Shown here: piece after piece, positions 8,180 to 17,466 of the stretch
Numbering within the stretch: position 1 is the first letter of the stretch
How the letters are laid out: each line of letters starts with the position of its first letter
Assembly (NCBI GenBank): GCA_903869595.1
Contig: CAIPZV010000006.1
Span: 1 to 64,000, forward strand
Reading direction: 5' to 3'
DNA from: an uncultured beta proteobacterium
GTDB taxonomy: Bacteria; Pseudomonadota; Gammaproteobacteria; Burkholderiales; Burkholderiaceae_C
Length of the DNA: 64,000 nt
Notes under the pieces: generated by a model
The model's database searches: none
Told to the model about the DNA's origin: nothing
Seen by the model: only the letters and a program-made list of their open reading frames with translations
Position numbers and translations under genes: made by a program

Positions 8180-9592
8180 ATGGCTGAATTCAAAGAAATT
8201 TCCCCCAACGCGCCTGCCAGCGCCAAGCTAGGCAACTGGCTTGAAAACCGCTTCCCCACCGCTTTTGACGCCTACCGCGTCCACATGGCGGAGTACTACG
8301 CGCCCAAGAACTTCAACATCTGGTACATCTTTGGTTCGCTGTCCCTGCTAGTGTTGGTGATCCAGATCGTCACCGGCATCTTTTTGGTCATGCACTACAA
8401 GCCTGACGCTGCGCTGGCCTTTGGCTCGGTGGAATACATCATGCGTGATGTGCCATGGGGCTGGTTGATTCGTTACATGCACTCCACTGGCGCTTCGGCC
8501 TTCTTTATTGTGGTGTACCTGCACATGTTCCGTGGCCTGATGTACGGTAGCTACCGCAAACCGCGCGAGTTGGTTTGGCTGTTTGGCTGTGCCATCTTCT
8601 TGTGCCTGATGGCCGAAGCCTTTATGGGCTACCTGCTGCCTTGGGGCCAGATGAGCTACTGGGGTGCGCAAGTGATCGTGAACTTGTTCGCCGCAGTGCC
8701 CTTTGTCGGCCCTGACCTCGCGCTGCTGATTCGTGGTGACTATGTGGTCGGTGATGCCACGCTCAACCGCTTCTTTAGCTTCCACGTTATTGCCGTGCCC
8801 CTGGTCCTGCTGGGCTTGGTGGTGGCGCATTTGCTGGCCTTACACGATGTGGGTTCCAACAACCCCGATGGCGTGGAGATCAAAGGCCCCAACGCACCCA
8901 AGGATGCCAAGGGCCACCCGCTGGACGGCATTCCGTTCCACCCCTACTACACCGTGCACGACATTTTTGCCGTCAGCATGTTCCTGATGGTGTTTACCGC
9001 AATCATCTTCTTCGCGCCTGAATTTGGCGGCTACTTCCTGGAGTACAACAACTTCATCCCAGCCGACCCGCTCAAGACGCCTTTGCATATCGCCCCGGTC
9101 TGGTACTTCACGCCGTATTACTCGATGCTGCGCGCTATCACCGGTGAAATGGTCTATGTGCTGATCGCTTGTATCTGGCTGGCTGTGTTTTTAGCGGTGA
9201 CCCGTGGCAAATTGGCTGCTTTGTTCAAACTGGTTGCCCTGGGCGCGGCGGCTGCGGTCACCGTCATGATGCTCAACACCGACGCCAAATTTTGGGGCGT
9301 GGTGATCATGGGTGGCGCGGTGGTGATTTTGTTCTTCCTGCCCTGGTTGGACAATTGCGACGTCAAGTCCATCCGCTACCGTCCCGACTGGCACAAGTAC
9401 ATGTATGGCGTTTTTGTCATCAACTTTGTCATCCTGGCCTACCTGGGCGTGCAGCCACCCTCACAGATCGGTGAGCGGGTATCCCAGGTCGGAACCCTGT
9501 TCTATTTCGGATTCTTCCTGCTGATGCCCTGGTGGAGCCAGATCGGCCAATCCAAGCCGGTTCCGAGCCGTGTTGTTTTCGCCGCCCATTAA
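8180..9592 (+). CDS. petB: Ubiquinol-cytochrome c reductase, cytochrome b subunit
   Basis: 470-residue multi-helix membrane protein holding the two b hemes of the bc1 complex. It has the MHSTGASAFFIVVYLHMFRG heme-binding helix, the GYLLPWGQMSYWGAQV Qo-site segment and the PEW-equivalent VWYFTPYYSML loop. It is longer than mitochondrial cytochrome b because of C-terminal helices usual in beta-proteobacteria. Follows petA by 22 bp. Confidence 0.97.
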   Translation: MAEFKEISPNAPASAKLGNWLENRFPTAFDAYRVHMAEYYAPKNFNIWYIFGSLSLLVLVIQIVTGIFLVMHYKPDAALAFGSVEYIMRDVPWGWLIRYMHSTGASAFFIVVYLHMFRGLMYGSYRKPRELVWLFGCAIFLCLMAEAFMGYLLPWGQMSYWGAQVIVNLFAAVPFVGPDLALLIRGDYVVGDATLNRFFSFHVIAVPLVLLGLVVAHLLALHDVGSNNPDGVEIKGPNAPKDAKGHPLDGIPFHPYYTVHDIFAVSMFLMVFTAIIFFAPEFGGYFLEYNNFIPADPLKTPLHIAPVWYFTPYYSMLRAITGEMVYVLIACIWLAVFLAVTRGKLAALFKLVALGAAAAVTVMMLNTDAKFWGVVIMGGAVVILFFLPWLDNCDVKSIRYRPDWHKYMYGVFVINFVILAYLGVQPPSQIGERVSQVGTLFYFGFFLLMPWWSQIGQSKPVPSRVVFAAH

Positions 9593-9608
9593 GCTGGAGT
9601 TATTGAAA

Positions 9609-10364
9609 ATGAAAAAATTTGTACTCAGCTTTTTGACTGGCTTGGCCCTGGTCTCGGGCGTGCAGGCCAATACCGGTGGCATCGCCTGGGACAAGGCGCC
9701 CAACAACTTGAACGACATGGGCTCCTTGCAAAACGGCGCCAAAGTGTTTGTCAACTACTGCCTCAATTGCCATGCAGCAGCCTTCATGCGCTTTAACCGC
9801 CTGAAAGACATTGGCCTGACCGAGCAGCAAATCAAAGACAACCTTTTGTTCACCACCGACAAGGTGGGCGAGACCATGAAGGTTGCGATCGACCCGCGCC
9901 AGGCCAAAGAATGGTTTGGCGGCAACCCACCGGACTTGACCGTAATCGCCCGTTCGCGCTCCTCAGGCCAGGGCAGCGGTGCGGATTACCTGTACACCTA
10001 TTTGCGCAGCTACTACCCGGATGAAACCAAGGCTACCGGCTGGAACAACCTGGCATTCCCCAACGTGGGCATGCCCCATGTGTTGTGGGAATTGCAGGGA
10101 AAGCGCGTGCCGCTGTACACCAAGGAAGAAGTGCATGGCCACGAGACGGAAGTCTTCAAAGGCTGGGAACAAGTCAGCCCCGGCAAGATGACTCCACTGG
10201 AATACGACCACATGGTGGGCGATTTGGTGGGTTATCTGCAGTGGATGTCTGAGCCATCGCAGAGCAAGCGTGTGCAGGTTGGTGTTTGGGTTTTGATCTT
10301 TCTGACCGTGATGACCGTGTTTACCTGGCGCCTAAATGCAGCGTTCTGGAAAGACGTGAAGTAA
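9609..10364 (+). CDS. petC: Ubiquinol-cytochrome c reductase, cytochrome c1 subunit
   Basis: 251 residues from ATG 9609: signal peptide ending VQA, one c-type heme site YCLNCHAAAFMRF, the NPPDLTVIARSR loop typical of c1, and a C-terminal transmembrane anchor (VWVLIFLTVMTVFTWRL). Transfers electrons from the Rieske centre to soluble cytochrome c or HiPIP. End of the operon; a strong terminator follows. Confidence 0.97.
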   Translation: MKKFVLSFLTGLALVSGVQANTGGIAWDKAPNNLNDMGSLQNGAKVFVNYCLNCHAAAFMRFNRLKDIGLTEQQIKDNLLFTTDKVGETMKVAIDPRQAKEWFGGNPPDLTVIARSRSSGQGSGADYLYTYLRSYYPDETKATGWNNLAFPNVGMPHVLWELQGKRVPLYTKEEVHGHETEVFKGWEQVSPGKMTPLEYDHMVGDLVGYLQWMSEPSQSKRVQVGVWVLIFLTVMTVFTWRLNAAFWKDVK

Positions 10365-10413
10365 TTCGAATAAGCAATGCGTGCCGGTTTGCAAGTCAGA
10401 CCGGTGCCTGTCA

Positions 10414-10445
10414 GAGTGGGTCTGCAAAGCGCACCCACTCTTTTT
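10414..10445 (+). terminator. Rho-independent terminator of petABC
   Basis: GAGTGGGT (10414-10421) pairs perfectly with ACCCACTC (10433-10440) around an 11-base loop, followed at once by TTTTT. It lies 50 bp after petC and 20 bp before sspA, so it separates complex III from sspAB transcription or attenuates read-through. Confidence 0.85.
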
Positions 10446-10466
10446 AATTTTTAGGAGTCCCCCGCC

Positions 10467-11078
10467 ATGATGGTGCTGTATTCAGGAACAACCTGCCCTT
10501 TTTCTCACCGCTGCCGCTTTGTGCTTTTTGAAAAAGGCATGGACTTCGAAATCCGTGACGTGGACTTGTACAACAAGCCCGAAGACATCAACGTTATGAA
10601 TCCGTACGGCCAGGTGCCGATTTTGGTCGAGCGCGACCTGATTTTGTACGAGTCCAACATCATCAACGAGTACATCGACGAGCGCTTCCCGCATCCCCAA
10701 TTGATGCCCGGCGACCCGGTGGACCGCGCCCGTGTGCGTTTGTTCCTGCTCAATTTCGAGAAAGAATTGTTTGTGCATGTCACGACGCTCGAATCGCGCA
10801 GCAGCAAAAACAACGACAAAGCCCTGGACAAAGCCCGCGCACACATCCGCGACCGCTTGACCCAGCTGGCCCCGGTGTTCCTGAAAAACAAATTCATGAT
10901 GGGCGAGAGCTTCTCCATGCTCGACGTGGCCATCGCACCGCTCTTGTGGCGCCTGGAGTATTACGGCATCGACTTGAGCAAAAACGCAGCGCCCTTGCTG
11001 AAGTATGCCGAGCGCATTTTTTCGCGCCCCGCGTATATCGAGGCGCTGACGCCTTCCGAAAAGGTCATGCGCAAATAA
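10467..11078 (+). CDS. sspA: Stringent starvation protein A (GST-fold RNA polymerase-associated regulator)
   Basis: 203 residues with an N-terminal thioredoxin-like glutathione-transferase domain (YSGTTCPFSHRCRFVLFEKG, NPYGQVPILVERDL, YESNIINEYIDERFPHP) and a helical C-terminal half. This is the SspA form, which binds RNA polymerase and alters sigma70 transcription under stress and lacks transferase activity in characterised members. AGGAG ribosome-binding site. sspB follows in the same orientation. Confidence 0.93.
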   Translation: MMVLYSGTTCPFSHRCRFVLFEKGMDFEIRDVDLYNKPEDINVMNPYGQVPILVERDLILYESNIINEYIDERFPHPQLMPGDPVDRARVRLFLLNFEKELFVHVTTLESRSSKNNDKALDKARAHIRDRLTQLAPVFLKNKFMMGESFSMLDVAIAPLLWRLEYYGIDLSKNAAPLLKYAERIFSRPAYIEALTPSEKVMRK

Positions 11079-11107
11079 GGCCTGGTGACGCAGCAAGAGG
11101 AGCGCTA

Positions 11108-11617
11108 GTGGTGTCCCAAAGCCCCGTGGTTAGTTCCACACGCCCGTACATGGTTCGCGCCATGTACGACTGGTGTGTGGACAATCAACTCACCCCTTTT
11201 ATCGTGGTAGCCGTGGATGCCAGCGTGCGCGTCCCTACCGAATTTGTGCGCGATAACGAAATCGTGCTCAACATCAGCATGGGCGCCACCAGCAGCCTCG
11301 TGCTGGGCAATGACTATATTGATTTCAAAGCGCGCTTCGGTGGCGTGGCGCGTGACATCAGCGTACCCATGGGCCGCGTGTCGGCCATTTACGCGCGCGA
11401 AAACGGACAGGGTATGACCTTCCCCTTAGAAGCTAGCGCTACCAAGCCCGAAGCTTTAGCGCCAGCCCAGCCTGTGGTACCAGCGCCAGTCTTGAGCGGT
11501 GTGCAATCAAGCACTGCTGCAAAGAAACCCACGCAGTCGCAAGCGGCTGAGGGTACGCCTGCAGACGCCAAGCCCGCTGGCAGCAGCCCGCGCCCGGCAC
11601 TTACACGCATCAAATAA
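11108..11617 (+). CDS. sspB: ClpXP protease specificity-enhancing factor
   Basis: 169 residues from a GTG at 11108 (a second GTG follows immediately; a GAGGAG ribosome-binding site precedes both). STRPYMVRAMYDWCVDNQLTPFIVV and LNISMGATSSLVLGND form the SspB substrate-binding fold, and a flexible Ala/Pro/Lys-rich tail ends in a short basic segment that docks on ClpX in characterised homologues. Delivers ssrA-tagged peptides to ClpXP. The longer upstream frame overlaps sspA and is not used. Confidence 0.92.
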   Translation: MVSQSPVVSSTRPYMVRAMYDWCVDNQLTPFIVVAVDASVRVPTEFVRDNEIVLNISMGATSSLVLGNDYIDFKARFGGVARDISVPMGRVSAIYARENGQGMTFPLEASATKPEALAPAQPVVPAPVLSGVQSSTAAKKPTQSQAAEGTPADAKPAGSSPRPALTRIK

Positions 11618-11695
11618 AGCCGCACCCCGTGTGCCTTTAGCGCAAGGCTTTGAAGTGCCATTCGGCCATCGACCCTACGTTAGAATCGCGTCCGT

Positions 11696-11771
11696 GCCGA
11701 TTTAGCTCAGTTGGTAGAGCAACCGCCTTGTAAGCGGTAGGTCATCAGTTCGAATCCGATAATCGGCACCA
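11696..11771 (+). tRNA. tRNA-Thr, anticodon TGT
   Basis: A complete 76-nt cloverleaf: acceptor strand GCCGATT pairs with AATCGGC, D-arm TAGCTCAGTTGGTAGAGC, anticodon stem ACCGC/GCGGT around loop CTTGTAA (anticodon TGT, threonine), T-loop TTCGAATC, discriminator A and encoded CCA. A TAGAAT box at 11681-11686 sits at the right distance to be the -10. A hairpin terminator follows directly. Confidence 0.97.
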
Positions 11772-11776
11772 TTTTG

Positions 11777-11812
11777 AAAACCAGCGTCGCGTAGCGATGG
11801 CTGGTTTTTTTT
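11777..11812 (+). terminator. Rho-independent terminator of the tRNA-Thr gene
   Basis: AAAACCAGC (11777-11785) pairs with GCTGGTTTT (11800-11808), and the T-run continues to 11812. It starts 6 bp after the tRNA CCA end. The ~165 bp beyond it, up to the pepN-type stop at 11978, shows no gene. Confidence 0.87.
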
Positions 11813-11977
11813 ATGCCTCTTTTTTCATTGGGAAAATTCTTGGAGCGCGTCTTTCGACATCAAATCAAGATGAGATTGATGGCGTGCGTAGTGAAAAGTG
11901 CTCCACGCCGATGGTCTTACGACATAGAAATCCAGAATACCTAGGTCAAACAGCGCCGCACCATTTGCACAACGCAG

Positions 11978-14623
11978 TTAGAGCGCCTCGCGCGCCACTA
12001 GTGCCGCTTTCAGGCGGATGTGCGCGGCCATGCGCGCAGCGGTTCGCGTGCCTTTGTCGCCGGCTAGGCGCTGCTGGTCTTGCACCACCTGTTCTGCGCG
12101 CTCGGGGGTGTTAAAGGCACCGCCCGCTCCGGGCACCAACCAGGCTGAGGAACCAAACATTTCGCCGGCCACCAAGGCCAAGCGTGGGAAGTTGTCCAGC
12201 ACAAACTGGTAGGCCATCACGTTATGGATATGGTTGTTGGACACCATAGAGGGTAGGCGCGCCGCCACGTTGTTGGGCAATAGGCCCGCCAGTGACAGGT
12301 CAAGCACCTGCCGCGCCAACACCGGGTCAGTGGTGTTGGCCAGGGCGCTGGCGTAGCGCCAGCGGTCTTCCTCGTTGGTGGCCGTAAGCAGGCGCTGTTT
12401 GAGGCGGGCAAAGCGCTCCGTATGGTCTCCCATACCGGCGGCGCGGATCACGGCGTCGCGTATTTCGGGGGCGATACTGGGGCCACCGGCCTCCTCTTGA
12501 TCAAACAGCTGGGTTGCCTGAGCGCGCACTGAGGCATCGCCGAAATGCGCCAAGCTGGAAATCAGGCCATTGCGTAGCATTCGGGTGTCTCTGTCGTCGC
12601 TAGCGCGCGGTTGCCAGCCCAGGGCCTGAATCTCTGGCGCGAGCAGAGCCAGTGCGCGGCTGCGAAAGCTTGCTTGCGCGGGCGTATTTATAAAGGCTTC
12701 GTGCAAAAAGCCCAGGCCATCGCGCGCCATGTCGATCAGCGCAGCCCGGCCAGGCCCCTGGATGGCGGGCACGGCCTGGAGCAGCTCCAAATAGGCTGTT
12801 AGTGGCAGCTGGGCCGATTGCACCAGGGCAAAGGTGTCGCTCAGTAGTGCAATGCGCGCAGTAGCAGGCAAAGTGCCAAAGCTGCGCATCAGCGCGGCGT
12901 GCTGGGCTGGTGCGTACTGCACGCGATAGAAGCCCTGCCCGCCAGGGTTCACCAAGGCGGGAGTGTCACTGCACTGGGGCAACGTGAAGGTCTGGCTGGC
13001 TTGGTCCATGAGCAGGGCGTGCTCGCGCCCGCTGTGCAGCACGACTAATGGGATCGACCATAGGCCAGAGCCAGTTGGGGAGGCGATGCTGGCGGCATCA
13101 CTTGAAAAACGGCTTTGTCGAAGGTTCAGCACGGTCTGGCCTGCCTCGCAGCGGCTATGCACGCTGACCAGCGGGAAGCCTTTTTGGTCCGTCCAGCTGC
13201 GCGCCACGCGGGCCACGTCGCGACCCGAGGCCTGACCGATGTGAAACCACAAATCGCCCGCTGTGGCATTGGATAGGCGCCGTTGCTTCATGTAGCTGGA
13301 AAGACCTTGGCGGAAAACTTCGGGCCCCATCCAGCCTTCGAGCATGCTAAGCACGGCGCCGCCTTTGACGTAGGTGATGTTGTCAAACACGTCAAACACG
13401 CGGTCTTCCTGCACAGCACCCGAGCGGATAGCGCGGGTGGCCGCGCTGGCATCATCGCCCATCGCTTCGTCAATGGGCTGGCGCCGACGCAGTTGGATTT
13501 GCCAGTCCGGATTGAATTTGTCTGTAGCTTTTTCGGCCAGCCAGGTGGCAAAGGCCTCGTTGAGCCAGATTTCTTCCCACGAGGCGGCGGTAACCAAATT
13601 GCCAAACCACTGGTGCGCAACTTCGTGAGCGATAGTTTCAAAAACGCGCATGCGCCGGTGTTCGTTGCTGCGCGCTGGGTCAAATAGCAAACTGGTTTCA
13701 CCATAGGAGATCAGGCCCCAGTCCTCCATAGCGCCGCCGCGTGTGCTGGGTACGGCCAGCTGGTCCAGCTTAGGTAGGGCATAGGGCACACCGAAATAAT
13801 CGTTGTAATAAGGTAATATTTTTTGCGTCACCTCCAGCGCGTAGCTGGCTTGGGCGCGCTTGCCCGGCGAGGTGATGATGCGCAAAGGCACGCGCGCGGC
13901 CAATCCGCTGAGCACATCAAATTGCCCCACCGTTATGGCGACCAGGTAGCTGGGCATGGAAGGCGTGGCGCTAAAGCGGTGCACCCGCACAGCGCCATTG
14001 GTGGCGATGCTGCGCACTGGCATATTGGAAAAGACCGTGTAGCTGGCCGGCGCTTGCACGGTGATGTCAAAAACGCTGCGATAAGCCGGCTCGTCAAAGC
14101 TGGGGAAAAGCATGCGGGCGAACACCGCCTCCAGTTGTGTGGCCAGCATGACCTCGGGCTGGCCATCCGCGGTGTAGGGTGCGCGGTACAGGCCGGAATC
14201 GCTCTCGTTCACTGTCCCGCTGTAAGCGATGCGCAACCTGTATACACCCGGCGCAATGGGCTTGCCGTCCTGGGGCAACAGCGCCCAGGTCTGGGTCGCG
14301 GCGTCTGGCGCAATGCGCAGGGCGCGCGTGGCCTTTGCGCCGACAGCCTGTAGCTGAGCCCCGTCGCTTTGCAGGTTCTGGGCGTGCAGGCGCAGGCTGT
14401 CGGTGGCTTTGCGCACGGTAAGCCGAATGTGCACTTCGCCGCTAAATTGGGGGGCGGCTGGATCGACGCTTAGGCGCAGCGTGTAATGCGAGGGGCGCAC
14501 CTCTTTGCTGAGCAGGCCGGGCGTGCTGTCAAACGCAAACCGCTCTTGGGCGCCAACGGCCAAAGCACCCAAGCCAAAGGCCAGAGCGAAAAAGCGCAAA
14601 CAAATTCTCAAAACGGTGCGCAT
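11978..14623 (-). CDS. Secreted M1-family aminopeptidase (PepN-like)
   Basis: 881 residues with a cleavable signal peptide (...ALAFGLGALAVGAQE), so probably periplasmic. Zinc site HEVAHQWFGN with the third ligand 18 residues on in LNEAFATWLAEKATD is canonical gluzincin. The substrate-binding exopeptidase motif reads GGAMEDWG, i.e. GAMED where the family consensus is GAMEN. A C-terminal ERAP1-type helical domain follows. Removes N-terminal amino acids from peptides; the specificity is unknown. Stands alone between the tRNA terminator and an AT-rich gap. The start ATG lacks a clear ribosome-binding site. Confidence 0.92.
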   Translation of the reverse strand: MRTVLRICLRFFALAFGLGALAVGAQERFAFDSTPGLLSKEVRPSHYTLRLSVDPAAPQFSGEVHIRLTVRKATDSLRLHAQNLQSDGAQLQAVGAKATRALRIAPDAATQTWALLPQDGKPIAPGVYRLRIAYSGTVNESDSGLYRAPYTADGQPEVMLATQLEAVFARMLFPSFDEPAYRSVFDITVQAPASYTVFSNMPVRSIATNGAVRVHRFSATPSMPSYLVAITVGQFDVLSGLAARVPLRIITSPGKRAQASYALEVTQKILPYYNDYFGVPYALPKLDQLAVPSTRGGAMEDWGLISYGETSLLFDPARSNEHRRMRVFETIAHEVAHQWFGNLVTAASWEEIWLNEAFATWLAEKATDKFNPDWQIQLRRRQPIDEAMGDDASAATRAIRSGAVQEDRVFDVFDNITYVKGGAVLSMLEGWMGPEVFRQGLSSYMKQRRLSNATAGDLWFHIGQASGRDVARVARSWTDQKGFPLVSVHSRCEAGQTVLNLRQSRFSSDAASIASPTGSGLWSIPLVVLHSGREHALLMDQASQTFTLPQCSDTPALVNPGGQGFYRVQYAPAQHAALMRSFGTLPATARIALLSDTFALVQSAQLPLTAYLELLQAVPAIQGPGRAALIDMARDGLGFLHEAFINTPAQASFRSRALALLAPEIQALGWQPRASDDRDTRMLRNGLISSLAHFGDASVRAQATQLFDQEEAGGPSIAPEIRDAVIRAAGMGDHTERFARLKQRLLTATNEEDRWRYASALANTTDPVLARQVLDLSLAGLLPNNVAARLPSMVSNNHIHNVMAYQFVLDNFPRLALVAGEMFGSSAWLVPGAGGAFNTPERAEQVVQDQQRLAGDKGTRTAARMAAHIRLKAALVAREAL

Positions 14624-15124
14624 AGGACGACTGCTTTCAAAAAGTTAATCTGGAGTTGTCCCAATTCACCGCGCACCTTGACCTACTTAACCGAGGGTAT
14701 CGGCTTCAATGATCCATAACTAGCAGAAGAAGGTTTACGTTTGCTTGGTCAGAGCCTTGTATTGTGATGGACAACAGATGCCGCTCCCAATAAAATCTCA
14801 TCTTTCGATAGTTTGATTACGGAGTGTGATGCCGATAATCGCCATCATTTTGGAAGCACGCATCGCATTTCGGTGGGTGATTTTTTTGTGTGTCGAAATG
14901 CCTGGAGCTTCCAATTCCCCTTACATATCACCCAAAACCACTAGAAAAAAGAACAACAGACACATGGCCGTAAGCCAGACGGCGAGAACTGTGACTACCG
15001 TTTTGATCATGAAATTTCTCCGCTAACGTCGCAATTGGTAAATTCAAGCTTATCGGGTGGAGAATCACTATATTAGCCCCTTATGGTGGATTTCCTAAAT
15101 TACGGACGATTACGGGGGTAGGTC
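14624..15124. other. AT-rich 500-bp gap with a small ORF and an inverted repeat
   Basis: Visibly poorer in GC than its neighbours. It holds one plausible 29-codon membrane-peptide ORF (14921-15010, minus strand) and a perfect 8-base inverted repeat, GCATTTCG (14865-14872) with CGAAATGC (14894-14901), whose 21-base loop contains a T7 run. Other open frames here have no ribosome-binding site or recognisable content and I do not call them. Confidence 0.5.
14921..15010 (-). CDS. Hypothetical 29-residue single-span membrane peptide
   Basis: Starts ATG ATC AAA and ends TAA; the peptide begins MIKTVVTVLAVWLTAM and ends LVVLGDM, almost wholly a hydrophobic helix with a positive N-end. A GGAGA ribosome-binding site lies 6-7 bases before the ATG, and a TAATAT -10-like box is found about 80 bases upstream on the same strand. 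Small membrane peptides of this size often serve as accessory subunits of respiratory or transport complexes, but nothing here names a partner. Chance is not excluded. Confidence 0.4.
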   Translation of the reverse strand: MIKTVVTVLAVWLTAMCLLFFFLVVLGDM

Positions 15125-15388
15125 TTGACCACGGATACGACCAAGCAGCCCAATAGGTTTACACGGGCGTTGCGCAATGCCTATTGGACGGTCTGTGCAT
15201 TGTCCTGCCTGGGTTTGGCCGCCTGCGAGGAATCTCCTGTCGACCGCTGCGTCAAGTCCCGGCTCAAGGTCTGGGACGCGCACTCCGAGAAAACGCCCTG
15301 GCGTATTTCCGAGGCTACGGGGCAAACCCGCAGCGATTTCGAAGCCAAGGCGCGCGTGTGGTGCGCACAAGAGGCGGGGGTGCATTAA
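15125..15388 (+). CDS. Hypothetical small lipoprotein
   Basis: 87 residues from a TTG at 15125, the only start that includes the hydrophobic segment; GGGGGTAGG upstream can act as ribosome-binding site. The segment CALSCLGLAAC ends in a lipobox (LAAC), predicting signal peptidase II cleavage and lipidation. The mature part is about 54 residues with two further cysteines (DRCVKSR, VWCAQ), which could form a disulfide. No family recognised. Convergent with the CocE-type gene. Confidence 0.6.
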   Translation: MTTDTTKQPNRFTRALRNAYWTVCALSCLGLAACEESPVDRCVKSRLKVWDAHSEKTPWRISEATGQTRSDFEAKARVWCAQEAGVH

Positions 15389-15412
15389 ATGGTATTTACG
15401 CCCGCCGGCACT

Positions 15413-17434
15413 TCAAAGCAAGCGCCGCTTGACTTTCTTATCCCAGTGACGCACCAGAATCTGCTTGTCACCCTCAAAAGCTTCTAGCCTGCCGGTGATG
15501 CGGAAATGCGTGGCGCTGGCGGTCATGGTGCTATAGGTTTCGGTGGCCGTGACCCAATCGCCGCGCGCGGTTTCCATGCTCCAGTGGCATTCCTGGCGGG
15601 CCGATAAAGGGTCGTGGGGCAAGATGCTGTAGCGCTCGCGTCCGCGTCCCCAAGTCGTCAGGCCATGTTCCAGGTTGGTCACGCGGCCAAAGTCGTCTTC
15701 AATCACCATGCGCCGCTCGCCGGTGGCCTGGTCAATCGTCACTTCCCGTTTGTTCCAGGGCGCGTCCAGTGTTTTCAGACGCACGGCGGGAGCCGCCTGG
15801 GCAGGCTCAAAACGCGGCGCTTTTTCGCCACGCACTTTGGTCCGTACTGGCAAGTCCAGGTGGCTGGCGCCGGTATGCACCGTCAGCACAACGGGCGTCG
15901 GCGCCGGCCAGATCAGCGGCCAGTAGCTGGTAGATAGCGACACCCGCAGCGTGTGCCCTTTGGGGATGCGGTAAGCCACATCGTCCAATTGAATCTTCAC
16001 GGTATAGACCTTGCCCGGCTCCAGCGCCTGCGGGTGCTCGTGGCTGGCTTGCCCATGCAAATGCGTGAGGTTGGCCACCGCATAAGTCAATCGTGACACC
16101 GCGCCGTCGGGCCAGATACTGTTGAGCCGCACCGCCACATGCGCCACCGCCTGGTCCACGCTGAATTTCAGGGTCAGTACCGGTGCGCCCACGAGGTCGA
16201 TGTCCTGGGCCAAGGGCGCGCCGTCAAAGCACAGCGAGCCCGAATCGTCCTGGCGCTGGTCGCCGGGAAACTCCGGGCCCAGCCAAATAATGCAGTACTC
16301 GCCGCTGTCCGCGCCGGTGTGCTGCGGCGAGCTGATGGCCTGCTTGCGCGACGGGCTGCGTTCTGCGCCCAGGCCGTCGGCATTGAGGTGCAGGCGCGGC
16401 CCGTTGTGCTTTGCATTGGGCCAAACTGCGTCGCTCACCCAGCGCCCGTCAATGCGGCTGATGCTGGCGCCGGGCCGCTGCACTTCCATGATGTAGGTGC
16501 GAAACGCCGGGTCTTGCTCTACGCCGGTTTGCGCGTCTTTGAGCCAGCGGTCCCACCAGCGCAGCGCCTCCTGCAAAAAGCCGATGCGCGGTTCGGGCAC
16601 GGCAAAGTGCGGGTATTTATGCGCCCAAGGGCCGATGATGCCCTTCACCGGGCTTTGCACCGTGCCCACCAAACGCGGCACCGCATTGGTATAAGCGTCG
16701 TTCCAACCGCCAAAAGCCAATACCGCCGCTTTGATGGCACCAATGTCTTCGTTCACCGAACCGCGCTTCCAATAAACATCGCGGTGCGGGTGTTGCAGCC
16801 CGTCGATGGCCAGCAGCGGCTCGGTGTTCAGGCGCTCCATCCACATGGCGCGCCAGGCGTCGCCGACCAGCGCTGGGTCTGGCGGGCGCGAGGAGTAGCC
16901 AAACATGGTGGCTGACCAGCCCATGTTTTCGGACAAAAGGCAGCCGCCTTTGTAGTGGATGTCATCGGTATAGCGGTCATCGGTGGAGCACAAGGTGATG
17001 ATGGCTTCCAGGCCTTCGGGCTGGCGCGCTGCCACTTGCAGGCTGTTAAAGCCGCCCCAAGAGATGCCCATCATGCCCACCCGCCCGGTGCACCAGGGTT
17101 GCTGGCGCAGCCAGGCGATCACCGACTCGGCGTCTTGCAATTCCTGCTCGGAGTATTCGTCGTACATCAGGCCTTGCGAATCGCCGTTGCCGCGCATATC
17201 CACGCGAATGCAGGCGTAGCCATGGCCCGCGAAATACGGGTGGGTAAGGGCATCACGCACGATGGTGCCGTCGCGCTTGCGGTAGGGCAAATGCTCCAGG
17301 ATGGCAGGCACCGGGTTCTTGGCGGCGTCTTTGGGGAGCCAAATGCGTGCGGACAACTCGGTACCGTCGGGCATGGGGATGATTTGGTGCGCGATTTCGC
17401 GCACCGTGCGGGGGAATGTGCGTAAGGTTTTCAT
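15413..17434 (-). CDS. CocE/NonD-family alpha/beta hydrolase (X-Pro dipeptidyl-peptidase type)
   Basis: 673 residues from ATG 17434 (AAGG ribosome-binding site; ATG 17458 is an alternative). The N-terminal alpha/beta-hydrolase domain has the nucleophile elbow MGISWGGFNS, the acid region GGWNDAYTNAVPRLVG and the histidine region GPWAHKYPH, in normal CocE order. A C-terminal jelly-roll domain follows ([20 protein letters not shown]). Hydrolyses an ester or amide; substrate unknown. No signal peptide, so cytosolic. A metallophosphoesterase lies just upstream on the same strand. Confidence 0.88.
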   Translation of the reverse strand: MKTLRTFPRTVREIAHQIIPMPDGTELSARIWLPKDAAKNPVPAILEHLPYRKRDGTIVRDALTHPYFAGHGYACIRVDMRGNGDSQGLMYDEYSEQELQDAESVIAWLRQQPWCTGRVGMMGISWGGFNSLQVAARQPEGLEAIITLCSTDDRYTDDIHYKGGCLLSENMGWSATMFGYSSRPPDPALVGDAWRAMWMERLNTEPLLAIDGLQHPHRDVYWKRGSVNEDIGAIKAAVLAFGGWNDAYTNAVPRLVGTVQSPVKGIIGPWAHKYPHFAVPEPRIGFLQEALRWWDRWLKDAQTGVEQDPAFRTYIMEVQRPGASISRIDGRWVSDAVWPNAKHNGPRLHLNADGLGAERSPSRKQAISSPQHTGADSGEYCIIWLGPEFPGDQRQDDSGSLCFDGAPLAQDIDLVGAPVLTLKFSVDQAVAHVAVRLNSIWPDGAVSRLTYAVANLTHLHGQASHEHPQALEPGKVYTVKIQLDDVAYRIPKGHTLRVSLSTSYWPLIWPAPTPVVLTVHTGASHLDLPVRTKVRGEKAPRFEPAQAAPAVRLKTLDAPWNKREVTIDQATGERRMVIEDDFGRVTNLEHGLTTWGRGRERYSILPHDPLSARQECHWSMETARGDWVTATETYSTMTASATHFRITGRLEAFEGDKQILVRHWDKKVKRRLL

Positions 17435-17466
17435 GGCGGCGACCTTAGCGTCGGCCATGCGCCCTG

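Noticed and set aside
14826..15026. 66-codon plus-strand open frame in the AT-rich gap
   Set aside because: Mostly antisense to the better-supported 29-codon ORF; no ribosome-binding site or family similarity.
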